Shown: one piece after another, positions 36,701 through 49,900 of the stretch | Layout of the letters: the number at the start of each line of letters is the position of its first letter | Position numbering within the stretch: the stretch's first letter is position 1 | From: Erythroxylum novogranatense | Lineage: Eukaryota > Streptophyta > Magnoliopsida > Malpighiales > Erythroxylaceae | NCBI GenBank assembly: GCA_029891385.1 | Contig: CM057225.1 | Location: forward strand, 74,433,387-74,497,386 | Reading direction: 5' to 3' | Length of the DNA: 64,000 nt | Notes under the pieces: generated by a model | Seen by the model: only the letters and a program-made list of their open reading frames with translations | What the model was told of the DNA's origin: nothing | The model's database searches: none | Program-made: the position numbers and the translations under genes

Positions 36701-37968
36701 CATCCCATTACTTGTGGGAGGGTTATAATAGTAAATGTGAGTGACTAATGAGAAGCTTATAAATGCTTCTTTATGCTCATGCACTTATACATGAATAGTG
36801 AATGAATTTGCACATGAAAATAATTGTACATGCATTCATGAATAATTCCGGGTATAATTGGATTGATCTATGAATTTTTAGAGTTACGGATGTTTTTAGA
36901 TTGGAAATATTAGTGATTGGTGGAAATATCGTATTTGTATATGTTGGTGAATTTAGGAGTTACCTTTGAAATTTATGGAGTATTGAGAATATATAATGAA
37001 CAAGAAATTAAAAGAAGCTTTGGAGATAGTTAGATTGTAAAGATGACAGTCAAGGGAGTTAGTTTCAAAATAAACTAAGTTAGAACTTGGGCATTGGGTA
37101 AGTGACAAGTGTCACTTAGGCTTTTGCACTCTTGCTAGAAGTAGGTTACTATTCTTTAAGAGTTGACAGGTTAAATCTTATCTAAGTCCCTTCTTTATTA
37201 TCATCTTTTTCAAACTTCCTTTTAAAAAATAGAGTTTTCCATCAAATACTTTCTAAGAGACTTCTGTATTTTTCCTTTCCTTCACCAAACCTACTTTGCC
37301 AATTGTGTCCTCTACCCTGAAAAAAACTAGAAACGGATCATTGTACTCAGTTAAATACGTGAAACGTGTGGAGTTAGGGCTTGAAGATTTTGAAGTTTTC
37401 AGTCGGTAAGTGGTGAAGAAATCCCTTCGAGTTGGGGATTTGTGAAATAAATTTGATAAGTTACTATCATCTGCATGGTAAATGGCATTTACGTGCTTGT
37501 TCATAAATACCGGATGGTTGGGAAGAAATAAATTCAGTTATAAATTAGTTTTTGAAAAAAAATTTGGCGTTTTGGTGATGCAAAATATTGAAAGTTTGAA
37601 AATCTGGAAAATGTTCACTGAATACACTTCAGCCTTTTAGCCATTACTTTTTCTATAGTTGTCTAAACGAGATGATTCTTGATTTGAATTAAATTATAGA
37701 CATATGGATACATTTTGTATGAAGACATCGAATTTCAGTTCTGTCTCTAAAAGTCTCAATATTTCATGAAGTTATGAAGTTGGTCTAGTACGTCGGTGTG
37801 TGTAGGGAAAATTCATCTTCAGAATTTAGGGGCAAATTTGGGATTGATATAAAGAGATTTTAGCCAATATGCCTCTAGAAAGTTGTAGATCTTTCTTTTA
37901 TCTTTCCAACGGTATATAGTATGAAAATTTTGGACATCAGAGTCAAAAGTTATGATCCTTATAAGTGG

Positions 37969-38320
37969 AGACGTTCCGTAGAAGAAAATGAGACGATGGA
38001 AATGAGACGGAAGAAAATGAGAAGATAGAAATGAGACGGAAGAAATGAGACAGAAGAAATGAGATGGAAGAAATGAGACGGAAGAAAATGAGACGATAGA
38101 AATGAGACAGAAGAAAATGAGACGGAAGAAAATGAGACGATAGAAATGAGACGGAAGCAATGAGACGAAAGAAAATGCGACGAAAGAAAATGAGACGATA
38201 GAAAATGAGACGGAAGAAAATGAGACGATAGAAATGAGATGATGGAAATGAGACGATAGAACTAAGACGAAAGGAAAGTGAGATGATGCAAAAGTGAGAT
38301 GATACAGAAGTCAGATGATA
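37969..38320 (+). repeat. Purine-rich GAGACGGAAGAAAAT array
   Basis: Irregular repeats of AATGAGACGGAAGA and AATGAGACGATAGA units of 14-16 bp over about 350 bp, nearly pure A/G on the plus strand. The long open frame read on the other strand (37943-38542) is a by-product of the repeat. Confidence 0.85.
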
Positions 38321-39652
38321 GAATTGACCTTCAAGGTCTTCATGAAAGTTGTAGATTTGGAAGTCTTCTTTCCAATAGTCAAAATTGAAGTCAATCCGAA
38401 ATCTGTAGTGAGAGTTATAGCAATTGCGCCAAGGCATGTACAATACGAGTAAAGATATGAACATGTTGGATTCTTTTGGCCATAATTTCTTCTCTAGACC
38501 TCCAAATGACGTGATTCTTAAACCATTGGATTCGTAAGACATTTATCTACAACTTCACAAAGAATCATAGCCATATGAAATGAATGGAGAAAGATTGAGT
38601 TTAAAGAGTGGGACTGGTGCAGTGAGTGTGCTCTTAAGCAATATGAACTGTTGTTATTCCACTGAACATACTTCGATATTTTGACGATTGTTGGAGCCCT
38701 ACTGATCCAAATGAGATGATTTTTATTTTGTGGTAAACTGGAGACATGGGGCTACAAATGGGATGAAGAAATTGTTGGTTAAATACCTAGGATTTGTCAT
38801 GAACATGCATTGTACATAATTCATGCCATATATGTGCATTATTGAATACTTATAATTGTGTAAGTTGTGATATTGTGTATATTATTCGTTATAGAGGGGC
38901 AACTGGAATGTCAACCTCCAGACATTGTCGGATCTTTCAGGCATTAGCTTCAGAAACAACTTGTGAGTAACCTAGATGGTCTCACTCAATTAACTGTTTG
39001 TTTTAGAATATGTTTTGAATAATGACATTGATGTGGCTTAATTATGTTGATTTCGGACAAGGAAGATCCGGTAATTCTGATGTATGAATGAATTATTAGA
39101 GTTCTTTTTGTATGTGAACATGACGAAATAAGTGCTTCAAATGTACAAATTTGTGAATATGCATATGAATGCAAAAGTGTGTTTAGCACTTTTGCTGAAT
39201 GCCGGACTACGGTCTGATCATGAATGTGGTCTAAAATGTGAATGTGCATCTATGTGATTGGCCGAGGTTATGTTATGACAAAAATTCATTACATGAATGC
39301 ATGCAAGATAAAGGAAGTTATGACCGGAGTCACCATGATAAAGAGTTTAAAGCTCAGAATGTGATTAGAGCCTCGGGCTCAAGTGCGACTGTACCAGGTA
39401 TCCACTAAGGGATATGGGACGTTATATGACACAGCTCGATATCCACTAAGGGATATGAGCTAGTAAAAAAGGCACTCGGTCATAATGACAATAATAAATG
39501 AAAGTGAGTCTCATGTGCATTGCAATTATAATTGATATGTGTGTTTTGTATGAACGATATGACTATTCTGAACGTGGGATGTGATACATTATGAATATGC
39601 AATAAAGTGAATATTATTTTACGTGTGATAGTGTGATGTATGTATTGAGTGA

Positions 39653-39691
39653 ACCATCGATGATGGTTATCTCACTGAGTTCGAAAAACTC
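39653..39691 (+). other. Paired hairpins near the LTR 3' end (family B)
   Basis: ACCATC-GAT-GATGGT (39653-39667) is followed by GAGTT..AACTC (39677-39691) and CACC. Equivalent pairs are at 6525-6561 and 52976-53006, and at 47379-47415 with a decayed second stem. Confidence 0.75.
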
Positions 39692-40092
39692 ACCAAAATT
39701 GCAACGCTGTCTTTTCAGGACTAAGAGATGACTTAAGCTACTAAGGGGCTCTACCAGCCATATAGATTATGTTTTGGCAGGAAGAGTCATGGCTCAAAGG
39801 TCACTCAGCTGGAATCTATGGACAGTTTAGATAGACTACTTATACCTTCCTCTCTCATGTAGCCCTTTTGTATTAAGTTTGATGTTGTACTTATGGAAAA
39901 CGTTGAAAGACAATGTAGACTTCGATTTTTGTGAAATGAAATGAGCAAAAAAATTAGGTTTTTAAAATATTATGATACCATGCCATTTGAAGTGAATGTA
40001 GTGATCGAAACTAGCTCGCCCTTGTCGTAGGATATGTACCGGAATGATCTTCGGGCGTCCCGGTGTGTTCCCTGCGATAAGGGGACGCTACA

Positions 40093-40850
40093 AAATGAAG
40101 TAGAAAAAGTGATCTTTGTACAAGTTATGCTAGGTGTAAAATCTAAAATTTGGAAGATGAGTGTTGGAAAATGTAGCAGTCATGTTCATTGATTATGCTT
40201 TAGTGAAAACTTTCCTGCACAACTTAAACAAGCCTCGGTATTTTGGTGATATATTGATATGTAGTTATCCAAATGGAATGATTCTTGATTTATATTAAAC
40301 TAGAGATAAAAGGCTACAATTTTTTTTGAAGAATTAATTCTATCTCTAGAATTCCAAAATCTGACTTGAAGTTGAGCACAGAATACTGTTTCAGTTTGAG
40401 AATAGTTCGAACTATTTGGAATATAACTTTTGGAGTACTGAATCAAATTGAATGATCTTGATGTCATTATAAATTTAAGACAATGGAGAACATTTTTCTA
40501 GAAGAAAGCATTGCCAAATTACTTCATTTTTATTGTCAGATTGATCATATACAGTAGACCTAAAGGTATGTTTCGAGAAAAATATGAATTGACGAACTGA
40601 GTTATGAATTTTTATTTTTATGGTTTTATTAGGGAGTAAACTTAAGCACAAATTATAATTAGTGACTTTTGATATATGAATGATAATGTGATGAGAATAA
40701 TGGAAAAGTACCTGGGATTGTCATTGAGCATGCATCTACATTACACATATACATATGTGTAAAACTGAACGTTTATGTGATTGTGCAATTAATAATGTGC
40801 ATGCAATGTGTTGCATAATTTTGATGTGTAGGATAAACATCCACATTCAA
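40093..40850 (+). repeat. Family-B LTR fragment carrying the shared module
   Basis: Sense-strand LTR sequence. 40270-40560 resembles 56020-56300 in a family-A LTR, and 40690-40850 resembles 38788-38890 in the neighbouring family-B LTR. Neither LTR end is present. It fuses with minus-strand LTR sequence near 40850; the exact junction is uncertain. Confidence 0.6.
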
Positions 40851-42160
40851 AAATTTCTAATTTAATATGGATAAAAAATGAACACATTAAGAAATCTACA
40901 GCTCAAGTTATAATTAGAAAACCAAAGCATGATCATGAAAATTTTCAGTTCATAACATTCCAACATACTTTCACACTTTCATCCTATCAATCACTTTCAA
41001 ATCAATTAAGATAAATCTAAATTTTTATGGAGAGAAAGGAAAATGTCTTAGAAATCCATTGGTCTAAGTTTCAAATTATTTGGAGTTCGGATGAAAAAGT
41101 TATAGGCAAAAGACTTAGGGTTGTTCAATGAAATACTCTGTTCAAAAACTTATACAAACAACTATCATCCTTTCTCTCTCTAGAACATAGACCATCTTCT
41201 CCACCAAAAACTCATTTTTTCTCCACTTTTCCACTTTTACACTTCATATATACTACATCCATTACCTGAACCAACTTTCCTTACTCTCCTTTCAGCTCAA
41301 CAACTCACAACAAATCAAAAATCCAAGGTTCATACTTAATCTTCAAAATCAGAAATCTCACCTTCACTTTCTACATATTTTCGTTTTGCCTCCACAACAA
41401 CAACCACTCATGTATTGATCCACAACTGTGAAAACATACACCATTCATGCATGCATCTATTAAAACATTAAAACATCAATGTAACTTATAGGGAGAGCAA
41501 ATAGGAAGGACAATGAAAGTAGATGGTTTCAGTGAAACCAAGGAAAAATAGCTGTAGAAACTTTTCTCTTTTTCTCTTTTTTTTTGCCTAGGTGTTTCAT
41601 TAGTGCTTTAACACATGTCTCCAATGCATGTCTTCCACTTGTCCACTAGATAAGCTACCATTTGTCTCATAGCTATAGGTCCACATGTCACATATGATTT
41701 TATCCATTTGTCACTCCAGAATTTGTCAATTTGTCAATTAATTTCTAATACAATTGTCTCACTTCTATTAATCCCTTATTTCAATATTTTTCTTAGTCTA
41801 AATTACCTCAATTTTTTGTGATAAATTTCCAAAATATCTGAAATGTCTCCAAGAATGCGGAATAAATTATAATACACACCAAATAAATTTTTAACTCAAA
41901 TAATTCACCAAAAATTTCAAAATATCCAAAATATACCAAAATTGCCAAATCACAATTAATACACTCCAATTTAATCCACAATTTTTACTTATAAATCAAA
42001 TTTACCCGAAAATGGAAATGAATGCATGAATAATCATATGAATGTGCAAAATAAATGAGTATGTCACAATTAACTTATGCATGATATGCATTTTCCTAAT
42101 TTCACAATATTTTCTCATAAATTACTATTCTAACCTTAACATGGGTATCGGGATGTTACA
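40851..42160 (-). repeat. 3' LTR (5'-proximal part) of the minus-strand chromovirus
   Basis: Ends GGGATGTTACA on the plus strand, directly followed by the reversed polypurine tract ACTCTCCCCTCC (42161-42172). It has the TATATA sequence near 41247 and a decayed ATGCAT block near 42020. The distal LTR part is missing. Confidence 0.8.
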
Positions 42161-44434
42161 ACTCTCCCCTCCTAACAAAAATTTGGTCTTCGAAATTCTT
42201 ACCTAAATGATCAAATAGGTAGGGGTATTGATTCCTCATGTGCTCCTCCGTTTCCCATATGGCTTCTTTACTAGAATAATTCTTCCAAAGTACTTTCACC
42301 GTTGGAATCACTCGGTTCCTTAATTGCTTATTCTGGTAATCAATTATCCTCACAGGTTCCTCAACATAGCTCAGATTACTAGAGACTTCAATCTCCTAAG
42401 TCGGTATCACATGAATTGGATCCGACCGATATTGCCTAAGCATGCTTACATGAAACACATTATGTATCTGATCCATTTTTGAAGGTAAGGCTAACTTATA
42501 AGCCAATGGTCCAATTCTTTCAATTATCTCATATGGACCAATATATCTCGGACTTAACTTACCCTTCTTGCCAAATCTCAGTACACCTCGCCAAGGTGAT
42601 ACTCTCAGAAATACCCTGTCACCAACTTGATACTCCACATCTCTCCTATGTTGATCCATATAGTATTTATGTCTATCTTGTGTCATTTTAATTCTATTGC
42701 AGATCAATTTTACCTTATCAATGGTATCCTGAATCAATTCTGAGCCTTCAACAATTCTTAGACCGTTTTCATCCCAGTATAAAGGTGAACAACACTTCTT
42801 GTCGTACAACGCCTCATATGGAGCCATACCAATACTGCTATGATACTGATTATTTTAGGTGAATTCAATCAAATCTATATATTTATCTCATATTTCCTAA
42901 AACTCCAGAACACAAGCTCTGAGCATATCCTCGACAATCTTGATCGTTCTCTCACTCTGACCATTTGTCTGAGGATGAAAGGCCGTACTGAAATTCAGTT
43001 TGGTACCCAAAGCTGTCTGTAAACTATCCCAAAATCTCAAGGTAAATCTAGGATTCCTGTTCGAAACTATAGACATTAGAACCCCATGCAACCTCACAAC
43101 CTCATTCACATATCACTGAGTTAACTGATCTAGTGAAAGATTTTCTCTCACTGGCAAGAAATGAGCCGATTTGGTCAGTCTATCCACAATGAACCAAATG
43201 GAATTATGTTTCCTCAGAGTCCTCAGCAAACCCATAATAAAATCCATCATGATTCATTCCCATTTCTACTCTGGAATAGGTAACGAATGTAATTTCCCAG
43301 TTGGAGTTGATGTTCAACCTTAACCTGTTGGCAAGTTATACACTTAGAAACAAATTTCGCACTTGCTTTTTCATGCCAGGTCACTAGTAATGTTGTTTCA
43401 ACGTGTTATACATCTTGGTAGTACCAAGATGCATAGTATAAGTTGCTAAATGTGCTTCCTCTAAAATCTCTTTCCTCAAATTATCAACTTTAGGCACACA
43501 TAGTCTTTTCTATAACCTTAAAGTATCATCTCTCACTTTAAACTCATAATCTGGATTCACTTTCAACTTCTTAATTAACTTCACTAAATCTGGATCTCTA
43601 CTCTGAGCCTCTTTGATTCTTTTAACCAAAACAGGTCTTAACTTCAACGTAGCTATCAATGTATCAATTTTCTCCAAATTTAATTCAACATTCAATGCTC
43701 TTAACTGAACTAGGCTCGATAACCTCGATAACTATACTTGTGCTACACTGTTGTATGATTTCCTACTTAATGCATCAGCTACAATGTTAGCTTTTCTAGG
43801 ATGATACTCAATGGAACAATCATAATCTTTCAACAATTCTAACCATCTCCTCTGTCTCATATTTAACTCCTTCTGGCTCAACAGATACTTCAAACTTTTA
43901 TGATTAGTGAACACCTAAAAAGTCTCTCCATACAGGAAGTGTCTCCAAATTTTCAAAGCAAATTCTACTGCAGCAAGTCCCAGATCATGAATTGGATAAT
44001 TAAATTCATGAGACCTCAACTATCTCGATGCATATGTTATTACTTTACCATGGTGCATTAGTACACATCCTAAACCTTAATGGGATGCATCGTTGTACAC
44101 AATATAACCTCCAAAACTAGACGGAATAGCTAACACTGATGTTGTAGTCAACTGATGCTTAAGCTCCTCAAAACTCCTCTGGTAATCTTCACTCCATCTG
44201 AAAGGCACATTCTTTCTCAAAAGTTTTGTCAAAGGAGCTGAGATCAGTGAAAACCCCTCAATAAACCTTTTGTAGTAGCCAGCTAATCTAAGGAAACTCC
44301 AGATCTTAGACACGTTCTTTGGAGCTTCCCACTTCATCACTGCTTCTATTTTCTTTGGGTCCACCTGAATGCCCTGACCAGACACAATGTGACCCAAGAA
44401 TATTTCTTGATCGAGCCAAAACTCGCACTTACTA
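42156..44434 (-). pseudogene. Chromovirus pol relic: RT end, RNase H, integrase, chromodomain
   Basis: Reading down from 44434: SKCEFWLDQEIFLGHIVSGQ and LRLAGYYKRFIEGF (RT thumb), then the RNase H block VYNDASH..GLGCVLMHHGKVI, and [14 protein letters not shown] where the usual Asp is Asn. [16 protein letters not shown] follows, then the integrase zinc region (EEAHLATYTMH). In the core, IVSNRNPRF has Asn at the catalytic Asp and NGQSERTIK keeps the Glu. RVSPWRGVLRFGKKGKLSPR and a chromodomain (KVLWKNYSSKEAIWETEE) follow. The last stop (42158-42156) is formed by the LTR start, as in the plus-strand copy. Stops and small gaps are common. Confidence 0.92.
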
Positions 44435-45029
44435 TGTAACATCCCATCACTGATGGAAAGGATAAAATAGTAAATTTGGATCGGGTTGTGATTTTGTACA
44501 TGTATTTCGGCATACATGCATAAAATGGCCTCTATACAGATATGAAGAGTAATTTTTTTACAAATGCACAAGATTGTACATGCACTCATTACAATTTCCG
44601 GCTTTTGTGTCTTTGTGAAAAATGTGAATTTGTGTGTTTGAAAAATTGAATTGGAGTGATTTATGTGTATTATGCATAAAATTACAAAGTAGGTACCGAT
44701 GAGATTTTCGGTACTAAAAATGACTGTCCAATTGACACTCCAATTAAAGACATGATTTAGGAATTTTTTTTTAGCATGAGCCATTGAAATTTGGAGGGAT
44801 TTGTGAAAGTCAAAGGGAATGAATTGATTGAATTGGAAATTGATAGGCATGAAAGTGAGTGATTCTGAAAGAATTGAATTTCAATTCAGTCCCTAAGAGT
44901 CTGAATTTCTGAATAGAAGTAGTAAAGTTATAAGGATTTGTATAAGGGAAATTTGGGTATGACACTTAAGTTTATAAGACTTAAGGCTTAAAGGAAAGGG
45001 TAAAATGGACTTTTCATATTTAGTAAGGG

Positions 45030-45037
45030 TATATAAA
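45030..45037 (+). promoter_or_regulatory. Putative LTR TATA box (family B)
   Basis: TATATAAA lies 595 bp into the LTR, followed by purine-rich sequence. Its position is similar to the TATA-like sites of the 6120-8931 and 58874 LTRs. Confidence 0.5.
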
Positions 45038-45437
45038 GGAGATGAAAGGTTTGTTTTATGTTATAAAAAGAGGAAGAGTGTTGTGGGAGGAGATGGAGAA
45101 GAGAAGAAGAGAAAGGCTTGGGTTTTTGAGGAAATCATGAAGAGCTTGAAGATTTTAAAGCCAAATCAAATATGTATAAGTATCATTTCCTCTTGATTCG
45201 ATGAATGATTCATGTTTTGAGTGTTAAAAGTTAAAGAATGGGTTAACGATATGTTCGGTTTTTAGGGTTTTCGATCATAGTTAATATTTGATGTTTTGTG
45301 AATGAGATTGGTTTGAAAATGAGTTGGAAAATGGAGCATAAGTGATGTTTAAGTGTTTAGATGATTTATGTTTTGAAAAATGGGAGGAATTAGATTGAAA
45401 TTGTTAAGAAATCAGGTTTCGGGAGGCTTACGGGACT

Positions 45438-45612
45438 CTTGACGTCCCGACGTCTTGAAAAGATGCCACAGCAAGACGAAGACGCAGCACGCCAAGGCGC
45501 AGGCAAACGTGCACGTCGCGGCGTAGGTGATAATGAACGCCACGACGCACACTTGTGCCCTCGCCGCGGCGAGCTTAACCGCCGCGGCAAGCTTTCTCAC
45601 GCCACGACGAGC
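45438..45612. repeat. CpG-rich palindrome array (family-B LTR)
   Basis: Units of about 20-30 bp carrying CGTCGCGGCG, CGCCGCGGCG, CGCCAAGGCG or CGCCACGACG cores. Related to the arrays at 7783-8000 and 59664-59825. Confidence 0.75.
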
Positions 45613-46495
45613 TACTGTTCCCGGACAAGTTATGTTTTGGTTTTTAAACCATAACTTTTTGTATCGATATTTAAATGAGATAATTTCAGATTTGTTATGA
45701 TCTAGAGACAAGGGTCTATAAGTTTATGAAAAAGGAAAGTGTTGAATCATTCTTTTAAAGTTCTCAATTTTGGATGGAAGTATAGTGTAAAATGTGGTGT
45801 CGACAAAAAGATAGTCCGTATCTATTTGGAGAATAATTTTTAGATTTTTCTGAAACAAAGTGAACAATTTTAGTGTCTATTGAGTTCTGATATTGAGGAA
45901 AGGCTGTGATGGGGATTTTTGGGATAGTTCCGGAATGTCACGAAAGTACATAGTACATATCTTTAAATTTCTACATGTGCAGTATTGCTGAATTGGACGA
46001 TGTGTTAAATAAATGTGTTTTGACTTGTGATAGAGGCACATTTGGAACGTCAGCCCATCAACATTACCGAGACTTCCAGGCGTTAGCGCGGAAGTCAGGT
46101 GAGTGACCTAGACGGTTCTCCAATTATTAAGTGTTATAATTCAGTGATTTTAATTCTCTGGAGTATAATGGTGGGACAGTGTTGATTGTGAACTCCGAAC
46201 AAAAAGTTCGGAGTATTGGAGTGATATGATATAGAAGTGTTACGGGTATGTGAAATTGTGATTGTGCTTTTAATATGAAAAATTGTGAATAAATTGTCTG
46301 ATTGTGATATAGGAATACGTGAATAAAGTGATTGAATTGTGGCATAAATGAATACGTGAGTAAAGTGATTAAATTGTGGCACATGTCGTTCATACATGAA
46401 TGCAAAATCAGTTAATGACAGTTGTGACCGGAGCAGCCACTGATCAGAGCTTTTAATTCAGCATTAAATTTGGGCCTCGAGCCCCACAGTGATTC

Positions 46496-46771
46496 AGAGC
46501 CTATGGCTCAACGATTAATGAGCCCTTAATGGGACAGTTTTAGAGCCTATGGCTCAACGATTAATGAGCCTTTAATGGGACAGTTTTAGAGCCTCTAGCT
46601 TAACGATTAATGAGCCCTTAATGGGACAGTTTTAGAGCCTCTGGCTCAACGATTAATGAGCCCTTAATGGGATAGTTTCAGAGCATATGGTTCAATGATT
46701 AATGAGCCCTTAATGGGACAGTTTCAGAGCCTCTGGCTCAACGATTAATGTACCCTTATAGGGACAGTTCA
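46496..46771 (+). repeat. 46-bp tandem repeat, six copies
   Basis: AGAGCCTCTGGCTCAACGAT followed by TAATGAGCCCTTAATGGGAC starts at 46496, 46542, 46588, 46634, 46680 and 46726, exactly 46 bp apart. Each unit contains the small dyad GAGCC..GGCTC. Confidence 0.95.
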
Positions 46772-46949
46772 GGCGCTCGGTCACAGCACTGAAATAAATT
46801 AAAAAAGTGTTACATGCTGCATTTGATTTGATATGTTTGATTGAATGACAGGCAAAATGCCATATACTGATATGATAACAGTCATGGGGTACAGATAATT
46901 GTAAAATGTATGACAAATTGTGATATGCCTAGCGATGTATGAAATATTA

Positions 46950-49900
46950 TGTAGCACCCCACTCCCGACGAGACCCGAACCCGATATCCATGGTGATATC
47001 GGAGCCCGTGACCCGCGAGGGTGGCGTACTAGAACATTCATTACCCTTAACAAAAATCGTATGACATTTTTTTTTCTTTCAAAAACATTAGAGTGCACAA
47101 ACAATCATTGACTTGGCCCAATTTTAACAAAACATTTTCAAATATAAAACCATTTTACTGATAAAACAATTTCACTCATTATTAGCACTCATTAGTGCTC
47201 AGTCACTCTATACAATTACATGTAAACAATTGGGCCTACTAAATACCAAATTAATACACTAATGCAGATACTGACGACAATCGATCCCGACCGATACTAC
47301 ATCTTGCTAGCGAAGATATCGTACTCCGTGTGTCCAACGGGTACTCTCCATTTCTGAAAAATAGATGCAATGTTGGGTGAGTTTGCGAACTCGGTGAAAA
47401 CTATCATCGATGGTTCACCCAACTCATGCATATCCACTCAATCACACAATATTGTATATATATCAGAAATAAGAAATCACAGGCATTCAATTTCACATTT
47501 TATAAGGCAATAAGCCTTTCACATAATTCACATTAAATATTCATTTATGCAGTGTGCATGTGACTCTTCCATTTTCTTTCGTTGTTGTGACCGTGCGCCT
47601 GAGCTCATATACGTTGAGTCATTGGCTCAAACATTGGGCTTAAAGCCTCAAACGTTAGGCATAGCTCTCGATCATCGAGCCGAGGCTCGAATACGTTGGG
47701 CACGAGGCCCTGTGCGTTGAGCTTAAAGCTCTGAAATCGGTGGCGACACCGGTCACAACTGTCATTATCTGATCATTGACTATGCATGAATGCACATGTC
47801 ATTTTCCAATATCCAATTATCGCATTTCTATTTCCAATTCCAATTAATTACTATTTCCGATCATTTTCCAATGTCCTCGGACTTTTAGTCCGGTATTTCA
47901 TTCCCATGCATTTACCTTTCGTTTCACTACCACATTTACAATCCAATTTACTAATGCATTCTCACGCACTTATTCTCATTTGCACTTCAATATCACAATC
48001 CAATATTTCGAACACCCATGGTCCGAAATCAATCAAATCAATCAATTACATATATCCATCCTTGCATCCTCACGGCAATCAATGCATATAATTAATAAAC
48101 ACATAAGGTTGAGAAACCAACTAGGTTACTCACCTATTACTTCGAGCTAATGCCGGAAGTTTCCGCCCGTCGGTCGGACGACGCCCACTGGGCCTCTATA
48201 AGAAACGAGAGAAAGAACGAGTCACTACAGATCACGATGCAATTTGTGCACATGTAGGTGAAATATGCATGTTCATGAATTTTCCGCCCTAAATCCAAAT
48301 TTCCCCATAATAAAATCCGTCTAAAATTAGAAACCTATTGGCGCCGACGGCGCAATTCGGACCTCTATAGGTCCCCAATTAAACAAAATAAAGGATTAAA
48401 GGCTCCGCTACCCGGCCACGTCAATTCCTCCAAAATTCCCAATTTCTCACAAAATGAAATTAAATATTCTACTTAATCCGATGCCTCAAGAATCAGGTCA
48501 ATCGGATGTCGGACGGAAAAGAAATTGACAAATTGAAATCACAAATGACCAAATAATAAGAACATCATAATAATAAAATAAAATAAAAATAAAATGAAAA
48601 GGTTCAGCCTCATTGGCGACGCCTAGCTGGGCTGACTAAAATGGCTTCGTCAGGGCGCGACGCGTCGCCTAGCGACGCGACCTATCGCCCATCACTAGGC
48701 GACGCGTCATACCTAGTGACCGAACCTAAATTCCATTACTCTCTTTTTTTTTCCATATTACCATCCGAATTTCCAACAACAATAATTCTTAGCACACAAA
48801 TCAGAAAAATACAAACCATAGCTTGTTGGAAAGATAATGAAAAGCTCTACCATTCTCATGAAGACCATAAAAATCAATTTCACCCCTAAGGGTGTCAAAA
48901 ATCCCTTCAAAGCTACTGCCTACTCAAATCCCATTAAAACAGAACAGTACATTGAAATTTCCATAACTCTCTGATTCTTCAGCCAAAAATTACCACATAA
49001 ATAAGATCAATAAGTTCACAATGTCATCTACAACTTTCATGAACAACCCAAAATCAAATTCCATTGCTAAATAAGTCAATTAATTCACTCAATGTTGCTG
49101 TCCCTGAAATCATTCAATTTGAGCAGTAAACTTAGAACAAGTATAACTCCCTGTACACAAGTCAGAAAAATCTGAACTTTATACCCCTGAAAAGATAAAT
49201 CCTCAAACTTCAATTTTTATGAAGAACTCAATTTCCAATTTAATTTCTAACAATTTCAAAACTGTCATGCAAGTTACTGTCATGATCAGCAATTCCTAAC
49301 CTAATGCAGGATCAGTTTTTGCAAAATCATAACTCCCAACTCTGACCTCTAAAAATTATATGGAATATCTCATTTTCAAGATAATTTCTTCCTCTTCTAC
49401 TTTGAAGAAGATCACTCACACCAATTCAGTCCACAAAAAGTGCTAAAATTGCTCCCAAGCAGAAAGCTCACAAAATCAACACTTAAGCTAGGTTTCATCA
49501 ACATGCCCAAAACCAGTCCATAGGAATCAGTTCATATCTCCCAATATACAACTCGAAAATTAGCAAGATTAGTGGCAATGGAAAGCTAACTACATATGCT
49601 ACAACTTCCATGAAGACCATTCTCCCTAATTCCATCTCAATTTATTTATAAAAATCAGTAAAGCTCATAGGTTATGGTTTCGGGTACTGTTCACAGGCAA
49701 TAAAACAGTAACTTTCCATGCCAAATTTCAACCTATTAGAGTTACAATTTGACAACACCTATTTCACACAAAAATGTAGCTAACATATGAAAGTTTCATT
49801 GGGCACAAACTTCACCTCATTTACACACCTACACAGTTAGTTATGCTCAAAACAGTACAATAGGCTCAACACCAAAATTTCCAGATTTCACCTATACCTC

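Larger units (their letters stand above)
36696..40092 (+). repeat. Complete 3' LTR of the truncated chromovirus (family B)
   Basis: 3397 bp from TGTAACATCCC to GGGGACGCTACA. It carries the TGTACATGCATTCATG block (36825-36840), a GTAAGT donor-like site (37405), a purine-rich array (37969-38320), the TTGTGAGTAACCTAG site (38961-38975) and paired hairpins (39653-39691). It is the best full-length family-B LTR in the window. Confidence 0.9.
44435..46949 (+). mobile_element. Family-B LTR fragment inserted in chromovirus pol
   Basis: Begins TGTAACATCCC exactly at the broken RT codon and reads in plus sense for 2515 bp. It has TATATAAA (45030-45037), a CpG-rich array (45438-45612), GTCAGGTGAGTGACCTAG (about 46094) and a 46-bp tandem repeat. 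It stops abruptly where the next LTR begins, without its own 3' end. Flanking TACTA (44430-44434) may be half of a lost duplication. Confidence 0.82.

Noticed and set aside
37819..38542. Long open frames on the minus strand rich in Phe, Leu, Ser and His
   Set aside because: They are produced by the short-period purine array on the other strand, which lacks stops in several frames.
44077..44850. 257-codon minus-strand ORF
   Set aside because: Only the part below 44434 is chromovirus RT; the N-terminal half is translated LTR sequence. It is a chance fusion at an insertion border.
46496..46771. CRISPR-like array
   Set aside because: The 46-bp units are directly adjacent with no variable spacers, and this is plant LTR sequence.
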